From contig NC_016528.1 of NCBI RefSeq assembly GCF_000236905.1, positions 196,001 through 260,000 on the forward strand: a stretch of 64,000 nt of DNA, written 5' to 3'. Below the pieces are notes generated by a model. That model saw nothing but the letters and a program-made list of their open reading frames with translations, was not told the origin of the DNA and ran no database searches. How positions within the stretch are numbered: the stretch's first letter is position 1; every line of letters starts with the position of its first letter. The DNA comes from Tetrapisispora phaffii CBS 4417 (taxonomy: Eukaryota > Ascomycota > Saccharomycetes > Saccharomycetales > Saccharomycetaceae). The translations under genes and the position numbers were made by a program. Below, piece after piece: positions 42,226 to 51,908 of the stretch.

Positions 42226-43830
42226 CTACATGGTTCTAACTTCTGAATCCAGAACATCGACTAAGGATTCGACCTCTAATTTTAATTTAGCATCTTCGAT
42301 CCAATCTTGACAAACAATATGTGGCCACCCTTGCAATGAAACCGCATCTGTTAGAGCAATATCTAATTTCGATAGTCTGATATTTTCGTTAATGTTAGCG
42401 TATATGCTGTCTAACTCGGTACCATCGGTAGAAACACCACGTTTGGTAAATAAAAGCATAGAGAAAATTTTAGCAGACATATGTCCCAAAATACCAGGAT
42501 TTTGTGGAAGTAAAGAAGATGTTTTAAAATCTTTCTCTAACAAAGACCATCTATTTAATAATTGTTCATTTGAAAGGATATTTTTATCTTTAACAATTTT
42601 ATTCAATTCATTAACAGTGATGCTGAATAAGTTTTTCTTTTTCAAGCATCCATTACATTTACAAGTTGGTTTACATTTTGATGGACATTCACAAGCAGTA
42701 TTTGTATTAGCTCCGCATAGTATTGATGATAAAACAGTTAACTTGTCCAATTCTTTTTTGATGGAGATACCATTATCTGGAGTAGCCGGTTCCAATAATT
42801 TTTGCTTTATGGAGGTTAATAACAATGTAATTTGAGTTGTTGCTTCTTTCTTCAACAATAATTTATTTACTTTTTCTACTGAAGTCGATAAAGTTTCGAC
42901 TTCTTTGTTTAATTCTCCTAATTTACCTAATCTTCTATCCCTTTCTTTGTCAACTTTTTCTTTAATAATCTTTGTAAATTCTTCCACTTGAGTAATTGAT
43001 AATAATGTGACTTCGTTTGCATGTTTTGCTGATAAAGTTTGTTCACTTGCTCTCAATTCCGTCGATAATTCAGCAGCGTGGCGTTGTTCTAAGTTATCTT
43101 TCAAGACGTTGAACTCATTGATGAACGAAGTTGTTAATTCAGTTTCTTTCGCTTGGATTTTTTCATTGAATTCTGCATTTAAATCAGCTAATGATTGATT
43201 AACTCTTTCAATTACAAAGGAATCGATGTTCTGTTGCAATTCGTTATTATAAATGTGAATTGTCTCCCTCAAAGCTGTGTAGTAATTAATAATTGATTGA
43301 ATTTGTGGTTTTGTCAATTTAATGTTTTGATCTACGATGGTTTTAATTGTACTATTCAAATCTTCAACCAATTTGAAAAACTTTGGTTCTGTTATAGATT
43401 CATCCAATTGGATCAACTCCAGGTCCAGTAGCTCGATTGGAACTAGTTCAACCACTTCATTAATGACAAGTGGAGGTGCAGAGTCAGAAGTTTCTTCAAA
43501 ACGTTTGTCATTCGATCCATATATTATATCATTAATTTTTTCTCTTAACCCACTAGATGAGTAGCTTGCAGTTTTGTTTTTAGATCCCAAATATTTATAC
43601 GTCTCATATTTATCGAGTAACGGTTCAGCAAATGGCACATACGCCGTAAAGTATTCAGCAAACTGATCATTACGATCAGATAAAGCCACACCACCACCAT
43701 AAACCACAGCCGTCCCTATGACAGTTCTAAACATGATTTTCTTTAAGGTGCCTGATTTCTTAGCAATAGCAGGGCCATATGTTGTCAACAGCCTTCTACC
43801 GGCGTGTAATGCCAACCCAGATCTCAACAT
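42226..43830 (-). CDS. MIC60: MICOS subunit Mic60 (mitofilin)
   Basis: This 534-residue inner-membrane protein of the MICOS complex shapes crista junctions and contacts the outer membrane. The Arg-rich presequence (LRSGLALHAGRRLL) is followed by one transmembrane segment near residues 37-55 (MFRTVIGTAVVYGGGVALS). A long intermembrane-space coiled coil follows at about 150-350. The C-terminal mitofilin signature is visible: SNEQLLNRWSLLEKDFKTSS, GHMSAKIFSMLLFTKRG and LQGWPHIVCQDWIEDAKLKL. Residues 372-395 form a seven-cysteine cluster (Cys 372, 380, 382, 386, 390, 392, 395) between coiled coil and mitofilin domain. The open frame continues upstream to TTG at 43902, but the first ATG is 43830, which fits the family start. 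S. cerevisiae Mic60 is 540 residues. Confidence 0.93.
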   Translation of the reverse strand: MLRSGLALHAGRRLLTTYGPAIAKKSGTLKKIMFRTVIGTAVVYGGGVALSDRNDQFAEYFTAYVPFAEPLLDKYETYKYLGSKNKTASYSSSGLREKINDIIYGSNDKRFEETSDSAPPLVINEVVELVPIELLDLELIQLDESITEPKFFKLVEDLNSTIKTIVDQNIKLTKPQIQSIINYYTALRETIHIYNNELQQNIDSFVIERVNQSLADLNAEFNEKIQAKETELTTSFINEFNVLKDNLEQRHAAELSTELRASEQTLSAKHANEVTLLSITQVEEFTKIIKEKVDKERDRRLGKLGELNKEVETLSTSVEKVNKLLLKKEATTQITLLLTSIKQKLLEPATPDNGISIKKELDKLTVLSSILCGANTNTACECPSKCKPTCKCNGCLKKKNLFSITVNELNKIVKDKNILSNEQLLNRWSLLEKDFKTSSLLPQNPGILGHMSAKIFSMLLFTKRGVSTDGTELDSIYANINENIRLSKLDIALTDAVSLQGWPHIVCQDWIEDAKLKLEVESLVDVLDSEVRTM

Positions 43831-44149
43831 TGTCAGATCGATCAATGAATGTTTGCGCTTGTTTTTAGATTGACCTCTCAATGCCCCCACTGGAACCACC
43901 AAAACACAAATTGAAATATATCACGACCCGCCGAGCAACATAATCAATAACCAGTCCATGTATATATATATATAGACACCATAGACGTTTCGAGTGGTCC
44001 TTATTCCTAGCCTCTTGCAAACAATGCCTCTGGCCCTTAGAGTTGCTGTATGTGTATCTTGTTTCTTTACAGTTGCCGCCCGGAAGAGGGGACACGCCAC
44101 AAAAACACTAAGCGCTTTAAACATTAATTCTATTGGTTGTTACAAGCAG

Positions 44150-44156
44150 TTACCCG
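44150..44156 (+). promoter_or_regulatory. Reb1-type site TTACCCG (first)
   Basis: The flanks give GTTACCCGGT, fitting the Reb1 consensus. It is 320 bases upstream of the MIC60 start codon, in the shared spacer with SNA3. Confidence 0.5.
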
Positions 44157-44238
44157 GTATCAGAGCACCTATTGGGCCTAGCGCAACAGAACTGGTCGAT
44201 TAAAAGGCTCTTATACCACACACGTCTACACATGGCAT

Positions 44239-44266
44239 ACACACACACACATATATATATATATAT
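44239..44266. repeat. AC/AT compound microsatellite
   Basis: Six AC units (44239-44250) run directly into eight AT units (44251-44266), between the two Reb1-type sites. Confidence 0.9.
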
Positions 44267-44383
44267 GCGAGTGTGTCAGCAACAGTCTCAGCTATCAATT
44301 GGCAATGGCTCATGCCCTCATGCAGGCGCTGACTCAGATGGGGCATTCAGTGAGGTGGGCGTTGCAGGGTTGCGTCGGATGTG

Positions 44384-44390
44384 TTACCCG
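44384..44390 (+). promoter_or_regulatory. Reb1-type site TTACCCG (second)
   Basis: The flanks give GTTACCCGGC, fitting the Reb1 consensus. It is 247 bases upstream of the SNA3 start codon and in the same orientation as the first site, 234 bases away. Confidence 0.5.
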
Positions 44391-44512
44391 GCTATTGCGA
44401 CTAGTGCTGCGTCTCATTTTAGTTGTGGGCTCAGTTTTCTGCGTGATTATTGTGGACTTTTCCATTTTTATGTAGTAGGCGGCCAGTTCAGGATGGTAAC
44501 TTTACAACCTTG

Positions 44513-44520
44513 TATATAAG
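44513..44520 (+). promoter_or_regulatory. TATA box of SNA3
   Basis: TATATAAG fits TATAWAWR and lies 117 bases before the SNA3 start codon. Confidence 0.5.
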
Positions 44521-44636
44521 GCTGCTACTTCAAGGAAGATATAGTGGTTTTGAATTATGTCTTGTGTTGTATACAGTTGTGCATTTGGACATTTAGAAGA
44601 TCATCAGTGATCCACATACACACACAAATATCAAAA

Positions 44637-45053
44637 ATGGTTGACTACAGCGAATTGCGCAACTCTGAAGACTCTCAAAACACAGAATCCGGCACAAATG
44701 GTATCTTTTCGGTGGATAAGAATGATTTGGTCTTATTAGTAGTATCTTTGTTGTTGCCTCCTTTTGCAGTATGGATTAGAAAAGGTTTCTTCACTAAGGA
44801 TTTCTTCCTGAACGTTATTGCTTATGTTTGTGTTTTTTTCCCTTCTACCATTCATGCCGCTTATATCATCTACGAAACTAGTGTGATTAGAACTCGTACT
44901 GTTACGTTAGAAAGCAGTGGTGCAGGTAACGCCAAGAAGAGCACGAACTCGTTCGATCATGATTTGGAGGCTAGTAATGTTCCTCCAAGTTATGAGGATG
45001 GCTTTGATGTCCGTCCTTTAAACACTCCAAGTGATAACAAAATTCAAATTTAG
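44637..45053 (+). CDS. SNA3: Sna3-type vacuolar-sorting membrane protein (Pmp3/UPF0057 family)
   Basis: This 138-residue protein has two hydrophobic segments separated by a short basic loop: LVLLVVSLLLPPFAVWI and FFLNVIAYVCVFFPSTIHAA. This is the Pmp3/Sna family pattern with the conserved PPFAVW and P-x-x-IHA features. The cytosolic tail carries PPSYEDG, a PPxY motif. In S. cerevisiae, Sna3 uses its PPAY motif to bind Rsp5 and enter the multivesicular body pathway. Length compares with 133 in S. cerevisiae. The frame is open upstream to GTG at 44544, but 44637 is the first ATG and has a favourable AAAA-ATG context. SNA3 is YJL151C in S. cerevisiae, away from this neighbourhood, so its position here differs. 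Confidence 0.88.
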   Translation: MVDYSELRNSEDSQNTESGTNGIFSVDKNDLVLLVVSLLLPPFAVWIRKGFFTKDFFLNVIAYVCVFFPSTIHAAYIIYETSVIRTRTVTLESSGAGNAKKSTNSFDHDLEASNVPPSYEDGFDVRPLNTPSDNKIQI

Positions 45054-45262
45054 ATGCCAAAAAAAACAGCATAATGGGGACTATCGCTTTATAATTTATA
45101 ACATATATATACAGAATTGAATATTACGGAAAAATAATGACATGTATTGTTTATGAAGTCTTTGACTATTTAAATAAAACACGGTAATAATGGAGATGAG
45201 AGCTTCAGCGAGAGTAACACACAGAGTAACCATTATTAATTTTATATAATCGAATGCATAGA

Positions 45263-48200
45263 TCAGTTTAATGTCTTGACAATAATTTCAGTAGCCTTAG
45301 TGACATCTTCTTTTGTACCTCTGACGTAGATGACGTTGTTGACTTTGTCAGATCTTTTTGGAACACTGATGATTGTGTTGGTAGAGTTTCTGATCTTCTT
45401 AACGTTAGAACCACCTGGACCTACAACCTTGTTGAAGTTTCTTGGATTAGCGGACCAAACATAACCAGCATAATTAGCAGATGGAGCAGCACTGATTCTG
45501 TCTTCAATTATCTTGGTAACCTTAGCAATGACTTCCTTCTTCTTCTCAGCTTTTTGTTCAGGGGTCTCCTTTGGCTTGGTTTGTTCTTGTTCTTCACCAT
45601 CAAACATGATAATGTCATCTAAAGGTTCGTAAGTTAATCTCCAAGAAATTGTACCTTCTTCATTAGCGGTTGGTGAAGAAACTTCTTCAACAGTAACCTT
45701 AACCTTGTCAGTCTCGGCACCGGCAACCTTTTCAATTGGAATAACAATTTCAGTGTTAGACAATTTAGTGGCTCTTCTGTTGTCGTTACCATGTCTAACA
45801 TTAATGAAATTGTCATATCTTAATTGTTGAATCAATGAACCACGATCAGCAACATATTCATGAACGTTGGCTGGGACTTGTATTTCAACATCGTAATTAT
45901 CTCTAAGAATTTCAGTTGTGATTTTCTTGATGGCTTTTTCAATGTTTTCTTCTAAACCAGAAATTTTAACCTTACCAGTTTGACCTTTTTGAGGAACATC
46001 TAAAGTAATGTTAAATTCACTTTCTAATTGATTACGGACAATACCACCTGGGCCAATCAATGCACCTTGTCTATCGTTTGGAATTTCAAGTTCTTTGGTA
46101 ACTCTCTTTTTGAAGTCATCGACGATCTTCTTGATTTCCTTAATGGCAGCATCGACAAACTTCTTTGGACCACTAACAACGATCATTTCTTCGTTAGAAT
46201 CGGCATTTGGAATTTGAATAGATTTGTTTCTAATTTCATCACCACCAGCTTTAGAAATGATATCTCTCAAGTTTTGACCACCGGAACCAACAATGAATCT
46301 GTGGTATTGACGTTCAACGACCAATGATTCATTAGTGAAATCAGAAGCTTCGTTAACAATGCTGTTAACTCTAGATTCAGCTTCCCTGATACCACTTCTG
46401 GAACCAGTTATCTCTAATTCAACAAAGCCAGCTTTGACAGCATTTTCATCTGAAGCATTTTGCAAGAAATCTAATTCGACACCGAAATCAGCTCTGATGT
46501 CGTTAATTGTTTCGCCACTCTTACCGATAACTCTTGCAACATGTTCGGTTGGGACCTTAACGATGGATTTGTAACCGTTTTCAACTTCGAAATCGAGTAA
46601 TGCTTTTAATTCTTCGTATGCCTTTGATACACCACGAGATGGACCCCTGATAGTAACGACATCTCCTGAGTGAGGGAATATAATACGAACATTGTATTTA
46701 TCTTGTAGACGGTTTTTGTAAACACCTTGGGAACCGATCATGCTACGGTGGAATTTAGCAGGAACGATTAATTCTTTAGAAATAATGTCAGCCCATTTCT
46801 TAGCTTCGTTTAGAACGTAAATTTTAGCGTGGTTCAAATTGTATTCTAAACCGGTTAATACAACTTCAACACCTTCCTTTGAGTTGGAATCGACGTTGTT
46901 TGGGACATCAATAGAACAATCAAATTTTTCACGGATACTTTGTAAGTTAGAACCCTTGTTACCAACTAATCTGGAAACAGTATTAGCTGGGACTTCAAAA
47001 GAAATCTTAGTCTTTAGAGAGGGGGAGTCGATGATTAGTTTAACAGCCTTTCTTGCAATTTTAATAGCTTTTTCATTACCTCTGATGAACAATTTGTTGG
47101 CAGATGGGGTATGTAATTTCATTTGAATATTGCTATCATTACTGGAAACTTCGTTTAATAAAATATTTCTGGTAAAACTATTCTTAGATAATAATTTTTC
47201 TTGTGTTTCGTCGTCCAAGTCAAACTCGGCAGTCTCTAAACTATTTTGTTTTTGACGCAATGGGTTCAAGGCATCGTTGGCCTTCTTTAGAGATTCTAAA
47301 ATTTCTTCAGCAGATGGTTTGAAGTCATCAGCGGAAGTTAGGCAGAATAAGATAACCCTATCATCACCAGAAAAGTAATCGCCGACTTGAATAAATTTTG
47401 TCTCTTCTTCTAAGCCGGTTAAAATTTGTCTAACTTCCTTGTGGAATAACTCGAAATCTAAGTCATCGACAATTAAGGTATCTAATGGAGTAATAGTGTT
47501 GACGAGGTTTACAATTTCTCTGCGAACAACTTTAATATCACTAACGTATTCTTGTTTGGCAGAAATAATTATAGTAACATCATTGGAAGATTTTAAAGTT
47601 TGGGTACTTGGTAAAGTAATATTGACATTTGGGTATTCCTTCTTAATGAAGTCTAAAGCACCATACTTGTTGAAGTAGAAAGCCAAAAATTTGGCATGGT
47701 CGATATTCTTACTGTGAGACTTCGAAATATCCAAGGTGTCGCAAGAGTAACTTTTTGAAGAAGATCTAGCATGAGCAATAGCTTCAGCAACTTTGTTACG
47801 TTGACCAATGAAAACAACAGTTTCATCTTCAACATTTTCTGGGAAGGTAACAATGACGTTGAACAATTGCTTGATTTCTTGAGCATCAATTAAAATTTGG
47901 AACTTAGCTGGAATTTTAATTTTTTCTTCCGTAGAATCATTTTCTAATTGTTTAAAGTAGTTCTCAATATTTTGCTTAGTGGCTTTAACTTCTTCACGTA
48001 AACCCGAGATAATAACATCACCAGATCTTTCGAAAAATTGAACTTTGATAGTATCACTGTTTTGGTTTGTGAATTGAGATAAATCAACAAGAGATAGGAT
48101 TTTTTCGTTATCAATAGTGAATTTAGCTGTGGAGTTTTTAGTTTCTTCCTTAACAATGTCCATGATTCTTAACTTTGCTAAGTTAACAGATGCAACATCA

Positions 48201-48874
48201 CCATGTAAAGAGATATTGGCAGAATAGTCATTTAATTCTTCATTGTAAGAATTGTCATTAACTTCCTTAGCGACATCAATTTTAACATCATATTTGGAAG
48301 AAATCTCACGAATGGTTTGACCACCTTTACCAATAATAGCAGATCTACAGTTCGAAGGAATTTCGAAAATCGTTGAAATTGGTCTAGTCATTTTTTTAAC
48401 TAAATCTCTCTTAGCTTCTTGGACGTCTTCCCTCTTACCGGAAATCAAAAAAGTTCTAGAATTCTTTGATAAAGTAGATTCTAGAGAGACTTTGTGAGTT
48501 TGCTTAATAGATTGGACAATACGGGCAAATTCTGGTTTAGTGATGGATAACTGAGATTGTAAATCTAAAGTCAAAGCTTCTTGAACATAGTTGGAACGCA
48601 TTGGCTTGGAAGCAGAGATTGGGGAAGGAGAAGAGGAATTAGAAGAAACTGCATTGGCAACAACATTTGGCTTGACATTTGGACCCCAATTGACTTTAGT
48701 GTTAGCGAAAGCGTGACTGGAGCCTAATTGTGGCAAATCTTTTAAAGATGGTAAGCTAGCTCTGTCAATGCCTTGTTGGACAATTGCGACAGGGTTTTCA
48801 TTTTCTTCGGTGTTATTAATTAACTCAGAGTCAACGACAACGGTGTTAGACATTTCTTGGGTCAAATCAGACAT
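45263..48874 (-). CDS. SCP160: multi-KH-domain RNA-binding protein, vigilin family
   Basis: This 1203-residue Scp160 (vigilin) orthologue is an ER- and polysome-associated RNA-binding protein linked to translation of specific mRNAs, codon-biased translation and ploidy control. It is an array of KH domains; S. cerevisiae Scp160 has about 14. GxxG loops are clear in several, including GKGGQTIREI, GNKGSNLQSI, GSQGVYKNRL, GKSGETINDI, GSGGQNLRDI, GPGGIVRNQL and, at the C-terminus, GPGGSNVKKI. Others have lost the GxxG, as in vigilins. The N-terminal about 90 residues are Ser/Pro/Asn-rich. Length is close to S. cerevisiae (1222). Codon choice looks strongly optimised, consistent with an abundant protein. 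It lies between SNA3 (convergent, 209 bases) and a long spacer before PRY. Confidence 0.96.
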   Translation of the reverse strand: MSDLTQEMSNTVVVDSELINNTEENENPVAIVQQGIDRASLPSLKDLPQLGSSHAFANTKVNWGPNVKPNVVANAVSSNSSSPSPISASKPMRSNYVQEALTLDLQSQLSITKPEFARIVQSIKQTHKVSLESTLSKNSRTFLISGKREDVQEAKRDLVKKMTRPISTIFEIPSNCRSAIIGKGGQTIREISSKYDVKIDVAKEVNDNSYNEELNDYSANISLHGDVASVNLAKLRIMDIVKEETKNSTAKFTIDNEKILSLVDLSQFTNQNSDTIKVQFFERSGDVIISGLREEVKATKQNIENYFKQLENDSTEEKIKIPAKFQILIDAQEIKQLFNVIVTFPENVEDETVVFIGQRNKVAEAIAHARSSSKSYSCDTLDISKSHSKNIDHAKFLAFYFNKYGALDFIKKEYPNVNITLPSTQTLKSSNDVTIIISAKQEYVSDIKVVRREIVNLVNTITPLDTLIVDDLDFELFHKEVRQILTGLEEETKFIQVGDYFSGDDRVILFCLTSADDFKPSAEEILESLKKANDALNPLRQKQNSLETAEFDLDDETQEKLLSKNSFTRNILLNEVSSNDSNIQMKLHTPSANKLFIRGNEKAIKIARKAVKLIIDSPSLKTKISFEVPANTVSRLVGNKGSNLQSIREKFDCSIDVPNNVDSNSKEGVEVVLTGLEYNLNHAKIYVLNEAKKWADIISKELIVPAKFHRSMIGSQGVYKNRLQDKYNVRIIFPHSGDVVTIRGPSRGVSKAYEELKALLDFEVENGYKSIVKVPTEHVARVIGKSGETINDIRADFGVELDFLQNASDENAVKAGFVELEITGSRSGIREAESRVNSIVNEASDFTNESLVVERQYHRFIVGSGGQNLRDIISKAGGDEIRNKSIQIPNADSNEEMIVVSGPKKFVDAAIKEIKKIVDDFKKRVTKELEIPNDRQGALIGPGGIVRNQLESEFNITLDVPQKGQTGKVKISGLEENIEKAIKKITTEILRDNYDVEIQVPANVHEYVADRGSLIQQLRYDNFINVRHGNDNRRATKLSNTEIVIPIEKVAGAETDKVKVTVEEVSSPTANEEGTISWRLTYEPLDDIIMFDGEEQEQTKPKETPEQKAEKKKEVIAKVTKIIEDRISAAPSANYAGYVWSANPRNFNKVVGPGGSNVKKIRNSTNTIISVPKRSDKVNNVIYVRGTKEDVTKATEIIVKTLN

Positions 48875-50019
48875 ATTATAATTTAAATCGAAACAAAGTT
48901 AAAATTCAAAAAATCAGAAAAGCAGCAGAACAAATAAAGAACAGGCAAACAGAAGTACAGGAATGGATGTTGTGTGATATGGTGTTTTAAGTATATCAAT
49001 GTTATGGTAAAATATACTTTAATTAACTTCTAAAAGAATAAAAACAAAAAAGGTTAAGAAGATAATCAGGTGGGTGGGAAGTTGTTGAGAGTTGGTTTGT
49101 TTTAATCATAAAAATGATAAACAACCTTTAAAAGAAAAAGAAACAAATTATTTAATATGAGAGTTCTTAAATGTTCTTTAATATTCCATTTTTAATTCAA
49201 TTTAATCAAGTAGTATTTGAATTAGTTGAATTGTTGAAATTGATAAAATGATCTATATACAATTAATATCAAATCGTCTAACTGTGTATAAATTGAACGT
49301 TTCAAGTACGGTTATCTGTACGACGAAGGATAACGACAACAAGAAAAAGTAAATGAAACGACCAACACTACATCACCTAATACGAGATATGAAATCTGTC
49401 CTGTTTTCGAATCTGGCAATCTACGAGAAATTGACGGAATCTGAGATCTCGAAAGCTACCTACAGTGAAGAGGTAAACTGTGAGCCTATGTATAATATAA
49501 ATGTAAGGCAAGAACAATTGTGTACGCATTTAGAATATGTTAGCGATTATTTAACGAGAGAAGTCAATGTTGAATTGACATTGTGTTTTGGATCTTGAAA
49601 ACCTCGATTAAATTTTAAAGAAAACATCTAAGGGAATTTTAGATTGAGTCAGTAACATTAGATCTACTTAATTAAACTATATATGACTTGTGAAAGTAGT
49701 ATTTTGATTTTATTAGAAAAGTGGAAAACAAAGTCTTGTCGTTTGTAAATGACAAAGTTTCATCTTACCTTATAGATATCTATTTATATCTTTTTTTTGA
49801 ATTTAATAAAAGTTCGTAGTGTACGTATAGAGAATAAAAGCTACCAATTCAAATCGTGATTACTGATCATTGTAAGTTTGTATGCGAACAACTTCATTTT
49901 TTCGCTCTAAAGTGAATTGGCATCCTAAACTAGGAAGAAATGTAAATTTAGGGGGAAATTTGTGGAAAACTTTTTTTGAGGAGGGTTGAATATGAGATTT
50001 GTTTTCTTACTGGTTACAT
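48875..50019. other. SCP160 promoter / PRY 3' flank
   Basis: This 1.1-kb spacer between leftward genes has long A- and T-rich tracts near the SCP160 start, consistent with a strong poly(dA:dT) promoter. It also contains a possible small gene at 49353-49598, listed separately. The remainder shows no clear feature. Confidence 0.45.
49353..49598 (+). CDS. possible small hypothetical protein, 81 residues
   Basis: I do not recognise this ATG-initiated frame. It is noted because its composition is protein-like: mixed charged residues, few repeats, G+C higher than the surrounding spacer and an A-rich ATG context (AGTAAATG). It could encode a soluble, mostly helical 81-residue protein with two cysteines near the middle and one near the end. 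No signal peptide or membrane segment is seen. It lies 478 bases from SCP160 and 421 bases from PRY, with room for its own promoter. A chance ORF remains quite possible. Confidence 0.28.
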   Translation: MKRPTLHHLIRDMKSVLFSNLAIYEKLTESEISKATYSEEVNCEPMYNINVRQEQLCTHLEYVSDYLTREVNVELTLCFGS

Positions 50020-50667
50020 TTAAACTAAACTGTGGACTTCTTCGGCAAATTCACCGATGTAGTTACCTGGTGGGTTGTAGTAACAGGTGATGAAGTCATG
50101 GTAGTATGCACCACAGTATTTAATACCACAACCGACTTCGGTGGTGTCAGCCCAAACAACTTGGGTGAAATGACCAGTGGAGGTGCTGAAAGCTGGGTCA
50201 GCAAAGTTGTAGTCGGCTATTTCGTTGTACCAAGCGTCGACGGCATCGACTGGGGAGTAGCCGATGGCCAAGTTGTTACCGTAAGGACTGTCAGCATGGG
50301 TCAAAGTACCAGAACAATCGTAAGCATCGGCTTCAGCTTGAGCAATGGAAGCTAGAGATGAACTCCAAGTCAAAGCAGGGGTGTCGACATGCTTAGCTCT
50401 CTCTAAGTTATGTTCATCTAATAAATCTTGTTGCCATTGGTATAAACCGGAGGAAGCAATAGAGTAGTTGATATCAGAACCGTCGGTGTTGGAAACAACG
50501 GTGATAACGTGAGTGGCAGTGTCCTTGCCGACAGTGGAACCGTAAGTAATAGTAGTACCATCTTCGACACAGACTTCACCTTCAATGGTGTAAACAGTGA
50601 CGGAGGCCTTAACAGAGGTGGCAGCTAAAGATAGGAAAGAAGCAACAGCTAACTTATTAAAAATCAT
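50020..50667 (-). CDS. PRY1: secreted CAP-superfamily sterol/lipid-binding protein (Pry)
   Basis: This 215-residue secreted protein of the CAP (SCP/TAPS) family is related to Pry1/Pry2, which bind and export sterols and fatty acids. A signal peptide occupies about residues 1-22 (NKLAVASFLSLAATSVKA). A short proregion of about 55 residues follows. The CAP domain runs from LYQWQQDLLDEHNLERAKH (about 78) to the end. It includes the CAP signatures GHFTQVVWADTTEVGCG and YYHDFITCYYNPPGNYIGE, with the active-pocket His and Glu residues and the cysteines for disulfides. S. cerevisiae Pry1 (299) and Pry2 (329) have a long Ser/Thr-rich region before the CAP domain. It is missing here. Codon use is strongly optimised. 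Whether it corresponds to PRY1, PRY2 or PRY3 cannot be settled. Confidence 0.9.
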   Translation of the reverse strand: MIFNKLAVASFLSLAATSVKASVTVYTIEGEVCVEDGTTITYGSTVGKDTATHVITVVSNTDGSDINYSIASSGLYQWQQDLLDEHNLERAKHVDTPALTWSSSLASIAQAEADAYDCSGTLTHADSPYGNNLAIGYSPVDAVDAWYNEIADYNFADPAFSTSTGHFTQVVWADTTEVGCGIKYCGAYYHDFITCYYNPPGNYIGEFAEEVHSLV

Positions 50668-51908
50668 TATTGTTGTTGTTGTTTTATTTCGGATTTAGTT
50701 ACTTGATTAGCTCTTAACCAAAACAAATCACTTGCAATTTAAATAACATAATACAATATATATCTTAGAAATATAAAATTAAAACAAAAGATTTAGATAT
50801 ATAAAAAAATACGATTAAAGAGGTTTGAAAATACATAGGTGTCAAGAACTGAAAGAAAATACAATTAGGCAAAAATATAGAAACCAGAAAAAAAGAAAGA
50901 AAACAGAAATACGAACGTTGAAAGAAACAGAAAAGAAAGTAGATGTTAAACCTCAGCACAGAACAGTTTCGAGATTCAGCAGATATAAGGAAATTGAGAT
51001 TGTTAGCGGAAACAAGAAAAAAACAAGCTACTAATGAATGATATATATATAAAATAAGATATTCATATGTGTATATAATAATTGCGACATGAATATAAAC
51101 CGAATTGAGAAAATTATGAGAAAAAATTATAGTAACATTTCGTAAAGGACTGTTAAAACCCAAGAGAAAGGAATAGCAGCTATACATCTCATTTTATTGC
51201 ATATTAATTTTATCGAGTATGTAAGTTTGTATTAATTTCCTCGAGGAAAAACGATTTCGTTCTGCTATTGCAGATTGCGGCTATCAAAATCGTGCACAAA
51301 GGAGAGATAGTGTCGTTATTACTTTTAAGTTTCTGTTCAATTTTTTTGCAACTTTGATTTTCCAACATCAAAACAAAATGTGGATCGCGTATGTGCTCAG
51401 AAACGGACTCACATGAAGCAGTGCATCGAAACGATAAAGCATTATTAAACACTTTACTTTTTTTTTTAAAAAAAACAAATGAAGTTCGATATTCGGAGGC
51501 GATTGGGAGGACCGAATTGGCGGAGATGGAGTTAAAAAAGACACAGTCAATGATAATATCTGCAGAAACGATGCAGCAGTATCTCGGACGACAAAGATCT
51601 TTGCGCGAAGATGTGAGAAGAATGAAAAGGGATTGAAGATAAAAGTTACGTTTTTGCTGGGTGAGAATCACTGGGAGGTTGCTTTTCCTAATTAGTCAAT
51701 AGAGGAAAATCAATAAAATTAAGAGCGTCAACGCAAGCACTGATTATAATGTAGTTCATATAGACCGAACACCCTGGCATAGTTATTTTACTTTGCAGTT
51801 CTGTCGTGTTCCACTTCGTGTTAAATAGAACACAGTACAATCTTAATGAATTAGTAATAACTCTATTAAAATTACCTTAAATGTCACTTGTTATCTCTTC
51901 TACGCTTT

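Larger units (their letters stand above)
43831..44636. other. divergent promoter region MIC60 / SNA3
   Basis: This 806-base spacer between head-to-head genes is relatively GC-rich for the window. It contains two Reb1-type sites, an AC/AT compound microsatellite and a TATA box for SNA3. Open frames here have no recognisable product. Confidence 0.5.

Noticed and set aside
43831..43902. N-terminal extension of MIC60
   Set aside because: The extended frame starts at TTG, and the first ATG at 43830 matches the family start with a mitochondrial presequence.
44544..44636. N-terminal extension of SNA3
   Set aside because: The extension begins at GTG with no ATG before 44637, and it would add a hydrophobic segment absent from the family.
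51391..51636. 81-codon frame in the PRY/NET1 spacer with a helical, charged C-terminal half
   Set aside because: The frame runs through a T10/A8 homopolymer and has no recognisable homology. It could be a relic, but I cannot support it as a gene.
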